DNA of 64,000 nucleotides, taken from Alphaproteobacteria bacterium (GTDB taxonomy: Bacteria; Pseudomonadota; Alphaproteobacteria; UBA6615). The stretch covers positions 62,001-126,000 of the forward strand of contig JAALLF010000008.1 in the NCBI GenBank assembly GCA_011087645.1. Reading direction: 5' to 3'. A program made the translations under genes and the position numbers. The stretch's first letter is position 1; every line of letters starts with the position of its first letter. The notes under the pieces are model-generated. The model worked only from the letters and a program-made list of their open reading frames with translations. It searched no databases and was not told the DNA's origin. Positions 30,572 to 39,818 of this stretch are shown here, one piece after another.

Positions 30572-31621
30572 ATGGCGACGGCGGCACAAAGCGCGCGCGC
30601 GAAAAGCGCGAAACGTCCGACAAAATCCCGGCGACAACAGAAAAGCTCTCCGGTCGACCATAGCGCCGAAGAACTTCTTACCTTCTACCGCGAAATGCTG
30701 AAGATCCGACGCTTCGAAGAGAAGGCCGGCCAGATGTACGGCATGGGCCTGATCGGCGGGTTTTGCCATCTTTATATTGGCCAGGAAGCCGTCGTTGTCG
30801 GCATGCAGGCCGCTCTCGAACCGCAAGATACGGTGATCACCACCTATCGCGACCACGGCCACATGCTGGCCTGCGGCATGGAGCCGCGCGGCGTCATGGC
30901 CGAGCTTACCGGGCGTATCGGCGGCTATTCCAGGGGCAAGGGCGGCTCGATGCATATGTTCTCGAAAGAGAAGAACTTCTACGGCGGCCACGGCATCGTC
31001 GGCGCCAATGTACCGCTCGGCACCGGCATCGCGTTTTCCCACAAATATCGCCAGGATGACGGCGTGTGTCTGACCTACTTCGGCGACGGCGCGGTCAACC
31101 AGGGCCAGGTCTACGAATCCTTCAACATCGCCGCCCTGTGGCAGTTGCCGGTGATCTATGTGATCGAGAATAACCGCTACGGCATGGGCACCTCGGTCGA
31201 GCGGGCCTCCGCCGGCACGCAATTATGGCAGCGGGGCCAGGCCTACGGCATTCCCGGCGAACAGCCCGACGGCATGGATGTGCGCGCCGTCAACGCCGCG
31301 GCGCGCAGCGCCTTGGCCCATGTACGCGGCGGCAATGGGCCGTTCATTTTGGAAATGCAGACTTATCGCTATCGCGGCCATTCCATGTCCGACCCGGCAA
31401 AGTACCGCACCAAGGAAGAGGTGCAGAAGATCCGCACCGAAAAGGACCCGCTGGACACCTTGAAGACCATCCTCCTCGAACGCGGCGATGCCAGCGAAGA
31501 CGATCTGAAAGCCTTCGACCGCGAGGTGCGCGATGTGGTCAACGAGGCGGCCGAATACGCGCAAACCAGCCCGGAACCCGATCCATCGGAGCTCTACACC
31601 GATATTTTGATCGAGGCTTGA
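30572..31621 (+). CDS. pdhA: Pyruvate dehydrogenase E1 component, alpha subunit
   Basis: Thiamine-diphosphate-dependent decarboxylation of pyruvate, with PdhB. I take the ATG at 30572 (MATAAQSARAK), which has GGGGAG about 8 bases upstream, giving 349 residues. Visible are the Lys/Arg-rich N-terminal tail, RFEEKAGQMYGMGLIGGFCHLYIGQEA, the ThDP motif GDGAVNQGQVYESFNIAALWQLP...NNRYGMGT, and the YRYRGHSMSDPAKYRTKEEV loop. It opens the pdhA-pdhB-pdhC-lpd-lipA series and is preceded by a 9-bp inverted repeat. Confidence 0.97.
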   Translation: MATAAQSARAKSAKRPTKSRRQQKSSPVDHSAEELLTFYREMLKIRRFEEKAGQMYGMGLIGGFCHLYIGQEAVVVGMQAALEPQDTVITTYRDHGHMLACGMEPRGVMAELTGRIGGYSRGKGGSMHMFSKEKNFYGGHGIVGANVPLGTGIAFSHKYRQDDGVCLTYFGDGAVNQGQVYESFNIAALWQLPVIYVIENNRYGMGTSVERASAGTQLWQRGQAYGIPGEQPDGMDVRAVNAAARSALAHVRGGNGPFILEMQTYRYRGHSMSDPAKYRTKEEVQKIRTEKDPLDTLKTILLERGDASEDDLKAFDREVRDVVNEAAEYAQTSPEPDPSELYTDILIEA

Positions 31622-31668
31622 GGTTCAACGATGGCGTCTCACCACACCACGCGTAAGGAAACTCTCTC

Positions 31669-33051
31669 ATGAGCGTCCAAGTTCTGATGCCGGCGCTGTC
31701 GCCGACCATGACCGAGGGTAACCTGGCCCGTTGGCTCAAGGCCGAAGGCGACGCGATCGCGCCCGGCGACGTCATTGCGGAAATCGAAACCGACAAGGCG
31801 ACGATGGAAGTCGAAGCGGTCGATGAAGGCATCCTGGGTAAGATATTGGTGCCCGAGGGCGCCGAAGAGGTAGCGGTTAACACGCCCATCGCGGTGATCT
31901 TGGAAGAGGGCGAAAGCGCCGCCGATATTTCTGCACCGGCGGCACCGGCCGCTCCAGCGCCTGCCGCAATAGACGAACCTCCCGCCGGTAACGGCCATGA
32001 TATCGCGGCAGCGGCGGCACCGATGCCCGTCACGCAGGCACCCGCCGAGGACACCTATACCGGCGAGACCCAGGAAGTCACCCTGCGCGAGGCCTTACGC
32101 GACGCCATGGCCGAGGAGATGCGCCGTGAGGAGAGCGTTTTCCTGATGGGCGAAGAGGTGGCGCAATATCAGGGAGCCTACAAAGTCAGCCAAGGTCTTC
32201 TCGAAGAATTCGGCGATCAACGGGTGATCGATACGCCGATCACCGAGCAAGGATTTGCCGGCGTCGGGGTCGGCGCGGCGATGACCGGATTACGGCCCAT
32301 CATCGAATTCATGACCTTCAATTTCGCCATGCAGGCGATCGACCAAATCATCAATTCGGCGGCGAAAACCCTCTATATGTCCGGCGGGCAAATGGGCGCG
32401 CCGGTGGTGTTTCGCGGGCCCAACGGCGCGGCGTCGCGGGTCGGCGCCCAGCATTCCCAATGCTACGCCAGTTGGTACGCCCATTGTCCAGGCCTCAAGG
32501 TCATCGCGCCTTATTCCGGCGCCGACGCCAAGGGATTGTTGAAGTCGGCGATCCGCGATCCCAACCCGATCATCTTTCTGGAAAACGAGTTGCTTTACGG
32601 CCAGAGCTTCGACGTGCCGACCGACCCTGATTTCACCGTACCCATCGGCCGCGCCAAGGTGGTGCGCGAAGGCTCTGACGTCACCATCACCGCGTTCTCC
32701 CTGATGGTCGCCAAGGCGCTGGAGGCCGCCGACGCGTTAGCCGGTGAGGGGATCTCCGCCGAGGTGATCGATTTGCGCACCCTACGGCCGCTCGATACGG
32801 CAACCATCGTCGAGTCCGTCAAGAAAACCAACCGGCTGGTTTCCGTCGAGGAAGGCTGGCCCTTCGCCGGCATCGGCTCGGAAATGGCGGCGCTGATGAT
32901 GGAGCAGGCCTTCGATTGGCTCGACGCGCCGGTGTTGCGGGTGCACGGCGCCGACGTACCCATGCCGTACGCCGCCAACTTGGAAAAACTAGCGCTACCG
33001 CAAACCGATGACATCGTGACCGCCGCAAAGTCCGTTACCTATCGCAGCTAG
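31669..33051 (+). CDS. pdhB: Pyruvate dehydrogenase E1 component, beta subunit with N-terminal lipoyl domain
   Basis: 460 residues. Residues 1-80 are a lipoyl domain ([15 protein letters not shown], lipoyl-lysine in [11 protein letters not shown]), a feature of alphaproteobacterial PdhB. An Ala/Pro-rich linker (about 85-135) precedes the E1-beta domain ([15 protein letters not shown]..., [48 protein letters not shown]). The lipoyl part closely resembles that of pdhC at both DNA and protein level. Confidence 0.97.
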   Translation: MSVQVLMPALSPTMTEGNLARWLKAEGDAIAPGDVIAEIETDKATMEVEAVDEGILGKILVPEGAEEVAVNTPIAVILEEGESAADISAPAAPAAPAPAAIDEPPAGNGHDIAAAAAPMPVTQAPAEDTYTGETQEVTLREALRDAMAEEMRREESVFLMGEEVAQYQGAYKVSQGLLEEFGDQRVIDTPITEQGFAGVGVGAAMTGLRPIIEFMTFNFAMQAIDQIINSAAKTLYMSGGQMGAPVVFRGPNGAASRVGAQHSQCYASWYAHCPGLKVIAPYSGADAKGLLKSAIRDPNPIIFLENELLYGQSFDVPTDPDFTVPIGRAKVVREGSDVTITAFSLMVAKALEAADALAGEGISAEVIDLRTLRPLDTATIVESVKKTNRLVSVEEGWPFAGIGSEMAALMMEQAFDWLDAPVLRVHGADVPMPYAANLEKLALPQTDDIVTAAKSVTYRS

Positions 33052-33081
33052 TTGCACGCTCCGGCGTAGGGATTAAAGAAC

Positions 33082-34380
33082 ATGCCCATCACCATATTGA
33101 TGCCAGCACTATCGCCGACCATGACCGAGGGTAACCTTGCCCGCTGGTTGAAGGCCGAGGGTGACAGCGTTGTACCGGGCGACGTGATCGCCGAAATCGA
33201 AACCGACAAGGCGACCATGGAAGTCGAATCCGTCGACGAAGGAGTTCTAGGCAAGATACTGGTTGCAGAAGGCACCGAAGAGATCGCCGTCAACACGCCG
33301 ATCGCGGTAATCCTGGAAGACGGCGAAGACAGCAGCGCTTTGGCCTCGTTCGACGCAGGTGCAGCGTCACCCGCGCCAGCACCGGTGGCCGCCGCCGCCC
33401 CGGAACCCGCCCCTGAACCCACGCCGGCACCAGCCGCTGCCGCAGTTGCCGCGCCAACACCTGCACCACAGCCAGCCCCCGCCGCGCCGCAATCCAGCGG
33501 CGAGCGCGTATTCGCCAGCCCGTTGGCCCGGCGCATGGCCGAACAACAGGGGATCGATCTATCCACGGTCGGCGGCACCGGCCCGAACGGGCGCATCGTT
33601 AAGGCCGACATTGAGGCTTACGCCGGCGGCACGGCGCCCGCAGTCGCCGCAACGCCCAGCGCAACGCCAACTGCTCCCATTGCCGGCGAGACGCCATACG
33701 ATCTGGTGCCGGTCAACAATATCCGCAAAGTGGTCGCCCGCCGTCTCACCGAATCCAAACAGTCGGTGCCGCATTTTTATATGACGGTGGATTGTGAAAT
33801 CGACGCGCTGCTCGGCGTGCGCGCCGATCTCAATGGCCGGGCGAAAGACGGCGAGTTCAAGATCTCGGTCAACGACATGATCATCAAGGCCTGCGGGGTG
33901 GCTCTGATGCAGGTCCCGGCGGCGAACGCATCATGGTCCGATGACGGCATCAAAATGTACAAGCAAGCCGATATCTCGGTCGCCGTCGCTATCGACGATG
34001 GCTTGATCACGCCAATCGTGCGCAACGCCAACGGCAAGGGACTACGGGCGATTTCAGAAGATATGCTGGATCTGGCCGGCAAGGCGCGCGAGGGCCGGTT
34101 GGCGCCGGAAGAATATCAGGGCGGCACGTTCTCCATATCCAATCTCGGCATGTTCGGCATCAAGGATTTCCAGGCGGTGATCAACCCGCCGCAGGGCTGC
34201 ATCCTGGCCATCGGCGCCGGTGAACAGCGGCCGATCGTCAAGGAGGGTGCCCTTGCCGTTGCAACGATGATGTCGGTCACCCTATCGTGCGATCACCGGG
34301 TCGTCGACGGCGCTGTCGGCGCGGAATTTTTGGCCGCTTTCAAGACCCTAATCGAAGACCCGCTGGGAATGCTGTTGTAG
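33082..34380 (+). CDS. pdhC: Pyruvate dehydrogenase E2, dihydrolipoyl acetyltransferase
   Basis: The 432-residue core enzyme transfers the acetyl group to CoA. Domains in order: lipoyl (1-80, DKATMEVE), a long Ala/Pro linker, the E1/E3-binding domain (about 138-175, FASPLARRMAEQQGIDLSTV.GTGPNGRI), a second linker, and the acyltransferase domain (about 205-432) with its catalytic DHRVVDGAVGAEFL near the end. It lies 30 bases after pdhB. A palindromic intergenic repeat follows it. Confidence 0.97.
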   Translation: MPITILMPALSPTMTEGNLARWLKAEGDSVVPGDVIAEIETDKATMEVESVDEGVLGKILVAEGTEEIAVNTPIAVILEDGEDSSALASFDAGAASPAPAPVAAAAPEPAPEPTPAPAAAAVAAPTPAPQPAPAAPQSSGERVFASPLARRMAEQQGIDLSTVGGTGPNGRIVKADIEAYAGGTAPAVAATPSATPTAPIAGETPYDLVPVNNIRKVVARRLTESKQSVPHFYMTVDCEIDALLGVRADLNGRAKDGEFKISVNDMIIKACGVALMQVPAANASWSDDGIKMYKQADISVAVAIDDGLITPIVRNANGKGLRAISEDMLDLAGKAREGRLAPEEYQGGTFSISNLGMFGIKDFQAVINPPQGCILAIGAGEQRPIVKEGALAVATMMSVTLSCDHRVVDGAVGAEFLAAFKTLIEDPLGMLL

Positions 34381-34421
34381 GGCTTAAATTTTGTGATGAG
34401 TTTAGCTTGGACAAAATATAG

Positions 34422-34512
34422 ACCTCATCCTGAGGAGCCCTTTCGCCTCGCCCTTCGAGACGGGCCTAGCGGCCCTCCTCAGGATGAGGCGAAAGGGCGT
34501 CTCGAAGGATGA
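34422..34512. repeat. Intergenic palindromic repeat between pdhC and lpd
   Basis: About 90 bases of nested complementarity: CCTCATCCTGAGGA pairs with TCCTCAGGATGAGG (34476-34489), and GCCCTTTCGCCTC pairs with GAGGCGAAAGGGC (34486-34498); the element ends GTCTCGAAGGATGA. The CCTCATCCTGAGGAGC...GTCTCGAAGGATG pattern is a dispersed intergenic element I recall from many alphaproteobacterial genomes. It could fold in the mRNA and lower read-through or protect the upstream message. Confidence 0.75.
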
Positions 34513-34568
34513 TAGCCGCTAGATACGCCGCTAATTCGTAATGCCCGGACCGGGCAGAGGACGTTACT

Positions 34569-35981
34569 TTGGCAGACAGTAAATTCGATCTCATCATTGT
34601 CGGCGGCGGGCCCGGCGGCTACGTGGCGGCCATTCGCGCCGCCCAGCTTGGCCTCAAGACCGCGGTCGTCGAGGCTAACCATCTCGGCGGCATCTGCCTC
34701 AACTGGGGCTGTATTCCGACCAAGGCGCTGCTGCGCTCGGCGGAGATTTATAACTATATCCAACACGCTGACGCGTTTGGCCTGAAGGTCACTGGAGCGT
34801 CGTTCGATTTGCAGAAAATTGTCGAGCGGTCCCGCGCGGTTTCCAAACAGCTCAACCAGGGTGTCGGCTATCTGTTGAAAAAGAACAAGGTCGAGGTGAT
34901 CGACGGGTGGGGCACCCTGGCCGGTGGTAAGGCCGGCGCACGTAAGGTAACGGTCGAGAAAGACGGCAAGAAGATCGCCGATCTGGAAGCCAAAAACATC
35001 ATTCTGGCGACCGGCGCGCGGGCCCGGCAACTGCCCGGGTTGGAGGCCGACGGTAAGCTGATCTGGACCTACCGGGAAGCCATGGTGCCCGACATCATGC
35101 CGAAATCGCTGCTCGTCGTCGGCTCCGGCGCCATCGGCATCGAGTTCGCCTCGTTCTACCGCACACTCGGGGCGGAGGTGACCGTGGTCGAAGTTCTCGA
35201 CCGGGTGCTGCCCGTCGAGGATGCGGAAATCTCCGCGCTGGCCCATAAGGCCTTCGAGAAACAGGGCATGACCATCCACACCAGCGCCAATGTGAGCGCG
35301 CTGAAAGCCGGCAAGAACAACGTGAAGGCGACGATAGAGGCCGACGGCAAAAAATCCGAGCAAACCTTCGACCGGGTCATCATGGCGGTCGGCATCGTCG
35401 GTAATGTGGAGAATATCGGCCTCGACGGCACCAAGGTGAAAGTCGACCGCAGCCATGTGGAGATCGACGAATGGGGCGCCACCGGCGAGCCCGGCGTCTG
35501 GGCAATCGGCGATCTGGTCGGACCGCCCTGGCTGGCCCATAAGGCGGAACACGAAGGCGTCATTTGCGTTGAGAAGATCGCCGGCGTTAAAGGCATCCAC
35601 CCACTCGATACCTCGCGCATCCCGGGCTGCACCTATTGTCAGCCGCAAATCGCCTCGATCGGCCTCACGGAAGCCGCGGCGGTGGAGCAGGGCCATAAGG
35701 TGCGGGTCGGCCGCTTCCCATTTCAAGGAAATGGTAAGGCAATTGCGCTAGGAGAGCCCGAAGGATTGGTGAAAACCGTATTCGACGCCAACACCGGCGA
35801 ACTGCTCGGCGCTCATATGATCGGCGCCGAGGTTACCGAGCTGATCCAGGGGTACGGCATTGCCAAAACCCTGGAGACCACCGAAGAGGAATTGATGCAC
35901 GCCATCTTCCCCCATCCCACGCTCAGCGAGATGATGCACGAGTCGGTGCTTGACGCGTACGACCGGGTTATCCATTTCTAG
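34569..35981 (+). CDS. lpdA: Dihydrolipoyl dehydrogenase (E3)
   Basis: Flavoprotein of 470 residues that reoxidises dihydrolipoyl groups. A TTG start gives MADSKFDLIIVGGGPGGYVAAIRAAQLG (FAD site). The redox pair is in GGICLNWGCIPTKALLR, the NAD site is VVGSGAIGIEFASFYRTLG, and the C-terminal His-Glu dyad lies in HAIFPHPTLSEMMHESVLDA. It may serve pyruvate and other 2-oxoacid dehydrogenases. lipA starts 3 bases after its stop. Confidence 0.97.
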   Translation: MADSKFDLIIVGGGPGGYVAAIRAAQLGLKTAVVEANHLGGICLNWGCIPTKALLRSAEIYNYIQHADAFGLKVTGASFDLQKIVERSRAVSKQLNQGVGYLLKKNKVEVIDGWGTLAGGKAGARKVTVEKDGKKIADLEAKNIILATGARARQLPGLEADGKLIWTYREAMVPDIMPKSLLVVGSGAIGIEFASFYRTLGAEVTVVEVLDRVLPVEDAEISALAHKAFEKQGMTIHTSANVSALKAGKNNVKATIEADGKKSEQTFDRVIMAVGIVGNVENIGLDGTKVKVDRSHVEIDEWGATGEPGVWAIGDLVGPPWLAHKAEHEGVICVEKIAGVKGIHPLDTSRIPGCTYCQPQIASIGLTEAAAVEQGHKVRVGRFPFQGNGKAIALGEPEGLVKTVFDANTGELLGAHMIGAEVTELIQGYGIAKTLETTEEELMHAIFPHPTLSEMMHESVLDAYDRVIHF

Positions 35982-35984
35982 GCC

Positions 35985-36953
35985 ATGACCACAGCACCCA
36001 CACCAGATCGCGCCGCCGCTGCGGCCCTGCGCCACCCGGAAAAACGCAATAATCCGGACAACCCGATCCAGCGCAAACCGGCCTGGATCCGGGTCAAGGC
36101 GCCGACCAGCGAGGCCTATCACGAGACCCGCAAGCTGATGCGCGACCTCAATCTGGTCACCGTGTGCGAAGAGGCGGCGTGTCCCAATATCGGCGAGTGC
36201 TGGGCCAAGAAGCACGCAACCATGATGATCATGGGCGACACCTGCACCCGGGCCTGCGCCTTTTGCAACGTCGCCACCGGCACGCCCAAGCCCCTCGACC
36301 CCTTGGAGCCGGCCAATGTGGGCGTCTCGGTTGCCGCGTTGGGGCTGGAGCATGTGGTGATCACCTCGGTCGACCGGGACGATCTGGCCGATGGCGGGGC
36401 CGGGCACTTCGCGCAAGTCATCGAGGCTATCCGCAGCGCCGCGCCGGACACCACCATCGAAATTCTGACGCCCGACTTCAAGGACAAGCCCGGCGCACTG
36501 GACATCATGGCCGCCAGCCCGCCCGATGTGTTCAACCATAATCTGGAGACCGTACCGCGGCTCTACCCGACGATCCGTCCCGGCGCGCGTTATTTTACTA
36601 GTCTCAGCCTGTTGAACGACATCAAGCGCCACCTGCCACGGATGTTCACCAAGTCGGGCCTGATGGTCGGCCTCGGCGAGACCCGCGAGGAAGTGGGGCA
36701 GGTGATGGACGATCTGCGCGCCGCCGATGTGGATTTCCTCACCATCGGCCAGTATCTGCAACCGACGCCCAAGCACGCGCCGATTGACCGTTTCGTGACC
36801 CCTGACGAATTCGAGGGCTATGCCGCCTTGGCGCGGGGCAAGGGCTTCTTGTTGGTCTCCGCCACGCCGTTGACCCGCTCGAGCTATCACGCCGGCGACG
36901 ATTTCGCCAAGCTGCGCGCCGCGCGCGACGCCAAGCTGGCGGCGGCTGAATAA
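35985..36953 (+). CDS. lipA: Lipoyl synthase
   Basis: Radical-SAM enzyme of 322 residues that inserts sulfur into octanoyl-lipoyl domains, here those of PdhB and PdhC encoded upstream. The auxiliary-cluster cysteines are in [13 protein letters not shown], the radical-SAM cluster in [13 protein letters not shown] (CxxxCxxC), and the auxiliary-cluster serine in the C-terminal RSSYHAG. The N-terminal [11 protein letters not shown] is also typical. Its position supports joint expression with the complex it modifies. Confidence 0.97.
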   Translation: MTTAPTPDRAAAAALRHPEKRNNPDNPIQRKPAWIRVKAPTSEAYHETRKLMRDLNLVTVCEEAACPNIGECWAKKHATMMIMGDTCTRACAFCNVATGTPKPLDPLEPANVGVSVAALGLEHVVITSVDRDDLADGGAGHFAQVIEAIRSAAPDTTIEILTPDFKDKPGALDIMAASPPDVFNHNLETVPRLYPTIRPGARYFTSLSLLNDIKRHLPRMFTKSGLMVGLGETREEVGQVMDDLRAADVDFLTIGQYLQPTPKHAPIDRFVTPDEFEGYAALARGKGFLLVSATPLTRSSYHAGDDFAKLRAARDAKLAAAE

Positions 36954-36974
36954 CCGCCAAGCCCCGGTCAAAAA

Positions 36975-37460
36975 GTGCCCACCCATAAAGAAATTCGGGT
37001 TGTCCCCCACAGCCCCGAGCAACTCTACGAGCTGGTCGCCGATATCGAGAAATATCCGGAATTTCTGCCCTGGTGCGTGGCGGCGCGCAATTGCTCGCGC
37101 GAACCCGCTCCTGATGGCGAGCTGGTAATGGCCGATATGGTGATCGGCTTTAAGATGTTCCGCGAACGGGTGCGCTCAAAGGTGACCTTGCATCCGCCCG
37201 AAGACAGTGAAAAGGGCGCCGGCACCCATGGCCGTATCGACGTGGAATATATCGAGGGACCGCTGAAATATCTGCAGAACCACTGGGTGTTCGTGCCGAC
37301 TGAAAGCGGCGGCTGCGAGATCGACTTCTTCGTCGATTTCGAGTTCCGCTCGCGGATATTGCAGAAAATCGTCGGCGCGCTATTCCACGAAGCGGTCAGC
37401 CGCATGGTCGCCGCGTTCGAGCGCCGGGCGACGGCCCTGTATGGCCCGGCAGAGGGGTAG
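36975..37460 (+). CDS. Coq10/RatA-type START-domain protein
   Basis: 161 residues from GTG at 36975 (MPTHKEIRVVPHSPEQLYELVADIEKYPEFLPWCVAARN), the polyketide-cyclase/START fold of the ubiquinone-binding Coq10 family, annotated RatA in E. coli. YIEGPLKYLQNHWVF and CEIDFFVDFEFRSRILQ are characteristic. In alphaproteobacteria it regularly follows lipA. The likely role is a ubiquinone carrier in respiration; toxin action as claimed for E. coli RatA is not implied. Confidence 0.88.
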   Translation: MPTHKEIRVVPHSPEQLYELVADIEKYPEFLPWCVAARNCSREPAPDGELVMADMVIGFKMFRERVRSKVTLHPPEDSEKGAGTHGRIDVEYIEGPLKYLQNHWVFVPTESGGCEIDFFVDFEFRSRILQKIVGALFHEAVSRMVAAFERRATALYGPAEG

Positions 37461-37539
37461 CCTGGAGACCGTTTCGATTGACCCTCTATCCCTTTCCCAC
37501 AACAATAACTTCGCCGAATTTAGCTGACGGGAAAGCTGT

Positions 37540-38343
37540 GTGCCGACGCTTGGTCACAAAGCTGTCGAAAACTTCATCGAAACGGGATTTGTGCGAGTCG
37601 ATGAAGCCTTCCCGCGTCGGCTTGCTGAGGAATGCCGCGCCATCCTATGGCGCAATCTGGACGGTGATCCCGAGGATCCGACGAGCTGGACAAAACCCGT
37701 CGTACGGCTGAGCGGCTACCGGCAAGAGCCTTTCAGGAAAACCGCTAACGCGCCGCGGCTTTGCTCTGCTTTCGATGAGATCGTGGGAACCGGACGGTGG
37801 CGTCCGCGGTCGGACCTCGGCACATTCGTTGTCAGGTTCCCAAGCGACGATAACCCCGACGATATGGGGTGGCACATCGATTCGAGTTTTCCCGCAGAAG
37901 ACTCCAAGCCCGGCGATTACTCGACATGGCGGGTGAATCTGAAGTCCCGTGCCCGGGCGCTGCTGCTCCTTTTTCTTTTGTCGGATGTCGACGAGAACGA
38001 CGCACCAACCCGCCTCCGGGTCGCGTCACATCTGGATATGGTGTCAATCCTCGAACCGTTTGGAGCGGTGGGCGTGTCGTCGAAGAAATTGTCATCTTTG
38101 GACCTAGACGCGGCATCGACCCATCGCCCGGAAGCGCTAGCGACGGGCGCTGCGGGCACGGTTTATATCTGCCATCCTTTTTTGATCCATGCCGCCCAGG
38201 CCCACAACGGCACGACGCCGCGCTTCCTGGCGCAGCCCGAGTTGCCACCCGCCGAACCCTTCCAGCTACATCGCGCAGACGGTGACTACTCACCGGTGGA
38301 GCGCGCTATCTTACGAGGTTTGGATAGTCCAGCAAACGGGTAG
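37540..38343 (+). CDS. Phytanoyl-CoA dioxygenase (PhyH) family protein
   Basis: 267 residues from a GTG start. The Fe(II)/2-oxoglutarate facial triad is visible: H112 and D114 in GWHIDSSFP and a distal histidine in CHPFLIHAAQ (about 217), followed by the oxoglutarate-binding arginine in TTPRFLAQP. The family hydroxylates diverse small molecules; the substrate is unknown. It starts an accessory patch between the Coq10-like gene and cinA. Its 3' end overlaps a decayed minus-strand gene. Confidence 0.8.
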   Translation: MPTLGHKAVENFIETGFVRVDEAFPRRLAEECRAILWRNLDGDPEDPTSWTKPVVRLSGYRQEPFRKTANAPRLCSAFDEIVGTGRWRPRSDLGTFVVRFPSDDNPDDMGWHIDSSFPAEDSKPGDYSTWRVNLKSRARALLLLFLLSDVDENDAPTRLRVASHLDMVSILEPFGAVGVSSKKLSSLDLDAASTHRPEALATGAAGTVYICHPFLIHAAQAHNGTTPRFLAQPELPPAEPFQLHRADGDYSPVERAILRGLDSPANG

Positions 38344-38603
38344 GGTGGCTCTCCCACAATCCGTCGGTTCGACGTAAATCAGTGTTTCTTGCGCCGTCCT
38401 TGTAGGTCGCGACGACCTCAATTTGTCCGACGATGCCCTGGTTGGATAGCGTCAACTCATCGGCGGGGACCCAAAGCTCCTGATGTTCCTGCCCCGCCAA
38501 TTTGAACTGGATAACAGGCGGTCGTCGCTTGATCGATCTCGAAGCGCGTCACATAGCCGAGATTGTCTGGCCCCGAACCCATCGAGTTCCAACTCCGCTT
38601 CAT
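38306..38603 (-). pseudogene. Frameshifted small gene, family not recognised
   Basis: Two adjacent minus-strand frames read like one protein split by a one-base shift near 38510-38525. The first, from an ATG at 38603 (or 38582), gives GPDNLGYVTRFEIDQATTACYPV. The second continues as KLAGQEHQELWVPADELTLSNQGIVGQIEVVATY to a stop at 38306. Both parts look like a folded protein rather than a chance frame. It overlaps the 3' end of the PhyH-like gene. It could be a sequencing error instead of true decay. Confidence 0.5.
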
Positions 38604-38703
38604 CTCTGAAATCCGTTCCCGCCGCCGCTTGCGCCAACACCCTCGCTTGCGCGATTATCCGCGCCGAAACGGGCGCGCTAACCCGAAGCGGGGAGGATGA
38701 GAT

Positions 38704-39714
38704 ATGAAAGCGGCGAGACTGCACCAAACAGGCGGCCCTGAGGTCCTACAACTCGACGAGGTGCCAACGCCCGAGGCCGGGCCGGGGCAGGTCCTGGTCA
38801 AGGCGCATTCGATCGGCGTCGGCATCGCCGATCAGTTGGTGCGCACCGGGCTCTATCCCTGGCAGCCGCCGCTGCCCACCATTCCCGGTATCGAGATGAG
38901 CGGCGCTGTCGCGGCGCTGGGCGCCGGCGTAACCGGGCTGCGCGAGGGTGATCCGGTGGTCTTGTCGGCGGTTCCCGAGCGCAGTTGCTACGCCGAGTTC
39001 CTGGCCGCCGATGCCAACTGGGTGTTCCCCTGCGCCGACAGCATCGACCTGGCCGATGCGGGCTGCCTGATGAATTACCGGGTGGCCTATAACATCCTGC
39101 ACGCGGCCGCCCGGGCGCGGCCGGGCGACACGGTAGCCATCGTCGGCGCGGCCGGCGGGGTCGGCAGCGCGCTGGTCCAGTTGGCCAACGCGGCGGAGCT
39201 AACAACAATCGCGCTGGTGCGCCGCCCGGAAAAGGCAGCGTTTGCGAAGGCCCAGGGCGCCGACCATGTGATCGACACGCGCAGCGACGATCTGAAAGAG
39301 CAAATCATGGCGATCACAGATGGCCGTGGCGTCGATCTGTTCGTCGACCCGGTGGGCGGCGCGGGCTTCGTCGGCCATCTCGACCTGCTCGCACCCGTCG
39401 GCATGCTGGTCCTCTATGGCCTGATCGAAAGCTGGCCGCCCGATGCGGTGTTCCGCGCCCAGTGCGAACGGATGGGTCGCAGTCCCGCGGTGCGTATGTT
39501 CTCGATCCACGCCTATGACGATCAGCCCGAGGTCACGGGACAAGATCTGGCCCGGCTCATGAAGATGATAAAAGACGGCGCGATCAAGCCGGCGATCCAC
39601 GCAGAGTTTCCGCTGGGGATGGCGGCCGAAGCGCACACATTGCTCGACGGCGGAACCGCGATGGGCAAGATCCTGCTGCAGCCGGAGCGAACAGAACCGC
39701 ACTTCGCAACGTAG
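38704..39714 (+). CDS. Zinc-free quinone oxidoreductase (MDR family)
   Basis: 336-residue medium-chain dehydrogenase/reductase of the zeta-crystallin/NADPH:quinone reductase type. It begins MKAARLHQTGGPEVLQLDEVPTPEAGPGQVLVK. The nucleotide-binding segment is VAIVGAAGGVGSALVQLA, and GADHVIDTRSDD with FVDPVGGAGF follows. It lacks the zinc-ligand pattern of alcohol dehydrogenases. It is probably a monocistronic accessory gene, or joined to the SDR 104 bases downstream. Confidence 0.88.
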   Translation: MKAARLHQTGGPEVLQLDEVPTPEAGPGQVLVKAHSIGVGIADQLVRTGLYPWQPPLPTIPGIEMSGAVAALGAGVTGLREGDPVVLSAVPERSCYAEFLAADANWVFPCADSIDLADAGCLMNYRVAYNILHAAARARPGDTVAIVGAAGGVGSALVQLANAAELTTIALVRRPEKAAFAKAQGADHVIDTRSDDLKEQIMAITDGRGVDLFVDPVGGAGFVGHLDLLAPVGMLVLYGLIESWPPDAVFRAQCERMGRSPAVRMFSIHAYDDQPEVTGQDLARLMKMIKDGAIKPAIHAEFPLGMAAEAHTLLDGGTAMGKILLQPERTEPHFAT

Positions 39715-39818
39715 CCCGCCCAACGCTGCCGTTGGGTTCGTGCAACTAATGACAGTTTGAACTTGAAAACCGTCGTCCCTAGGCTCGTTTCCTCATCACC
39801 GAACACAATGAGGCGGCC

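Noticed and set aside
34479..37022. Very long minus-strand frames (over 400 codons each) opposite lpdA and lipA
   Set aside because: They mirror the codon phase of strongly recognisable genes on the plus strand and have composition typical of GC-rich antisense shadows; no domain is recognisable.
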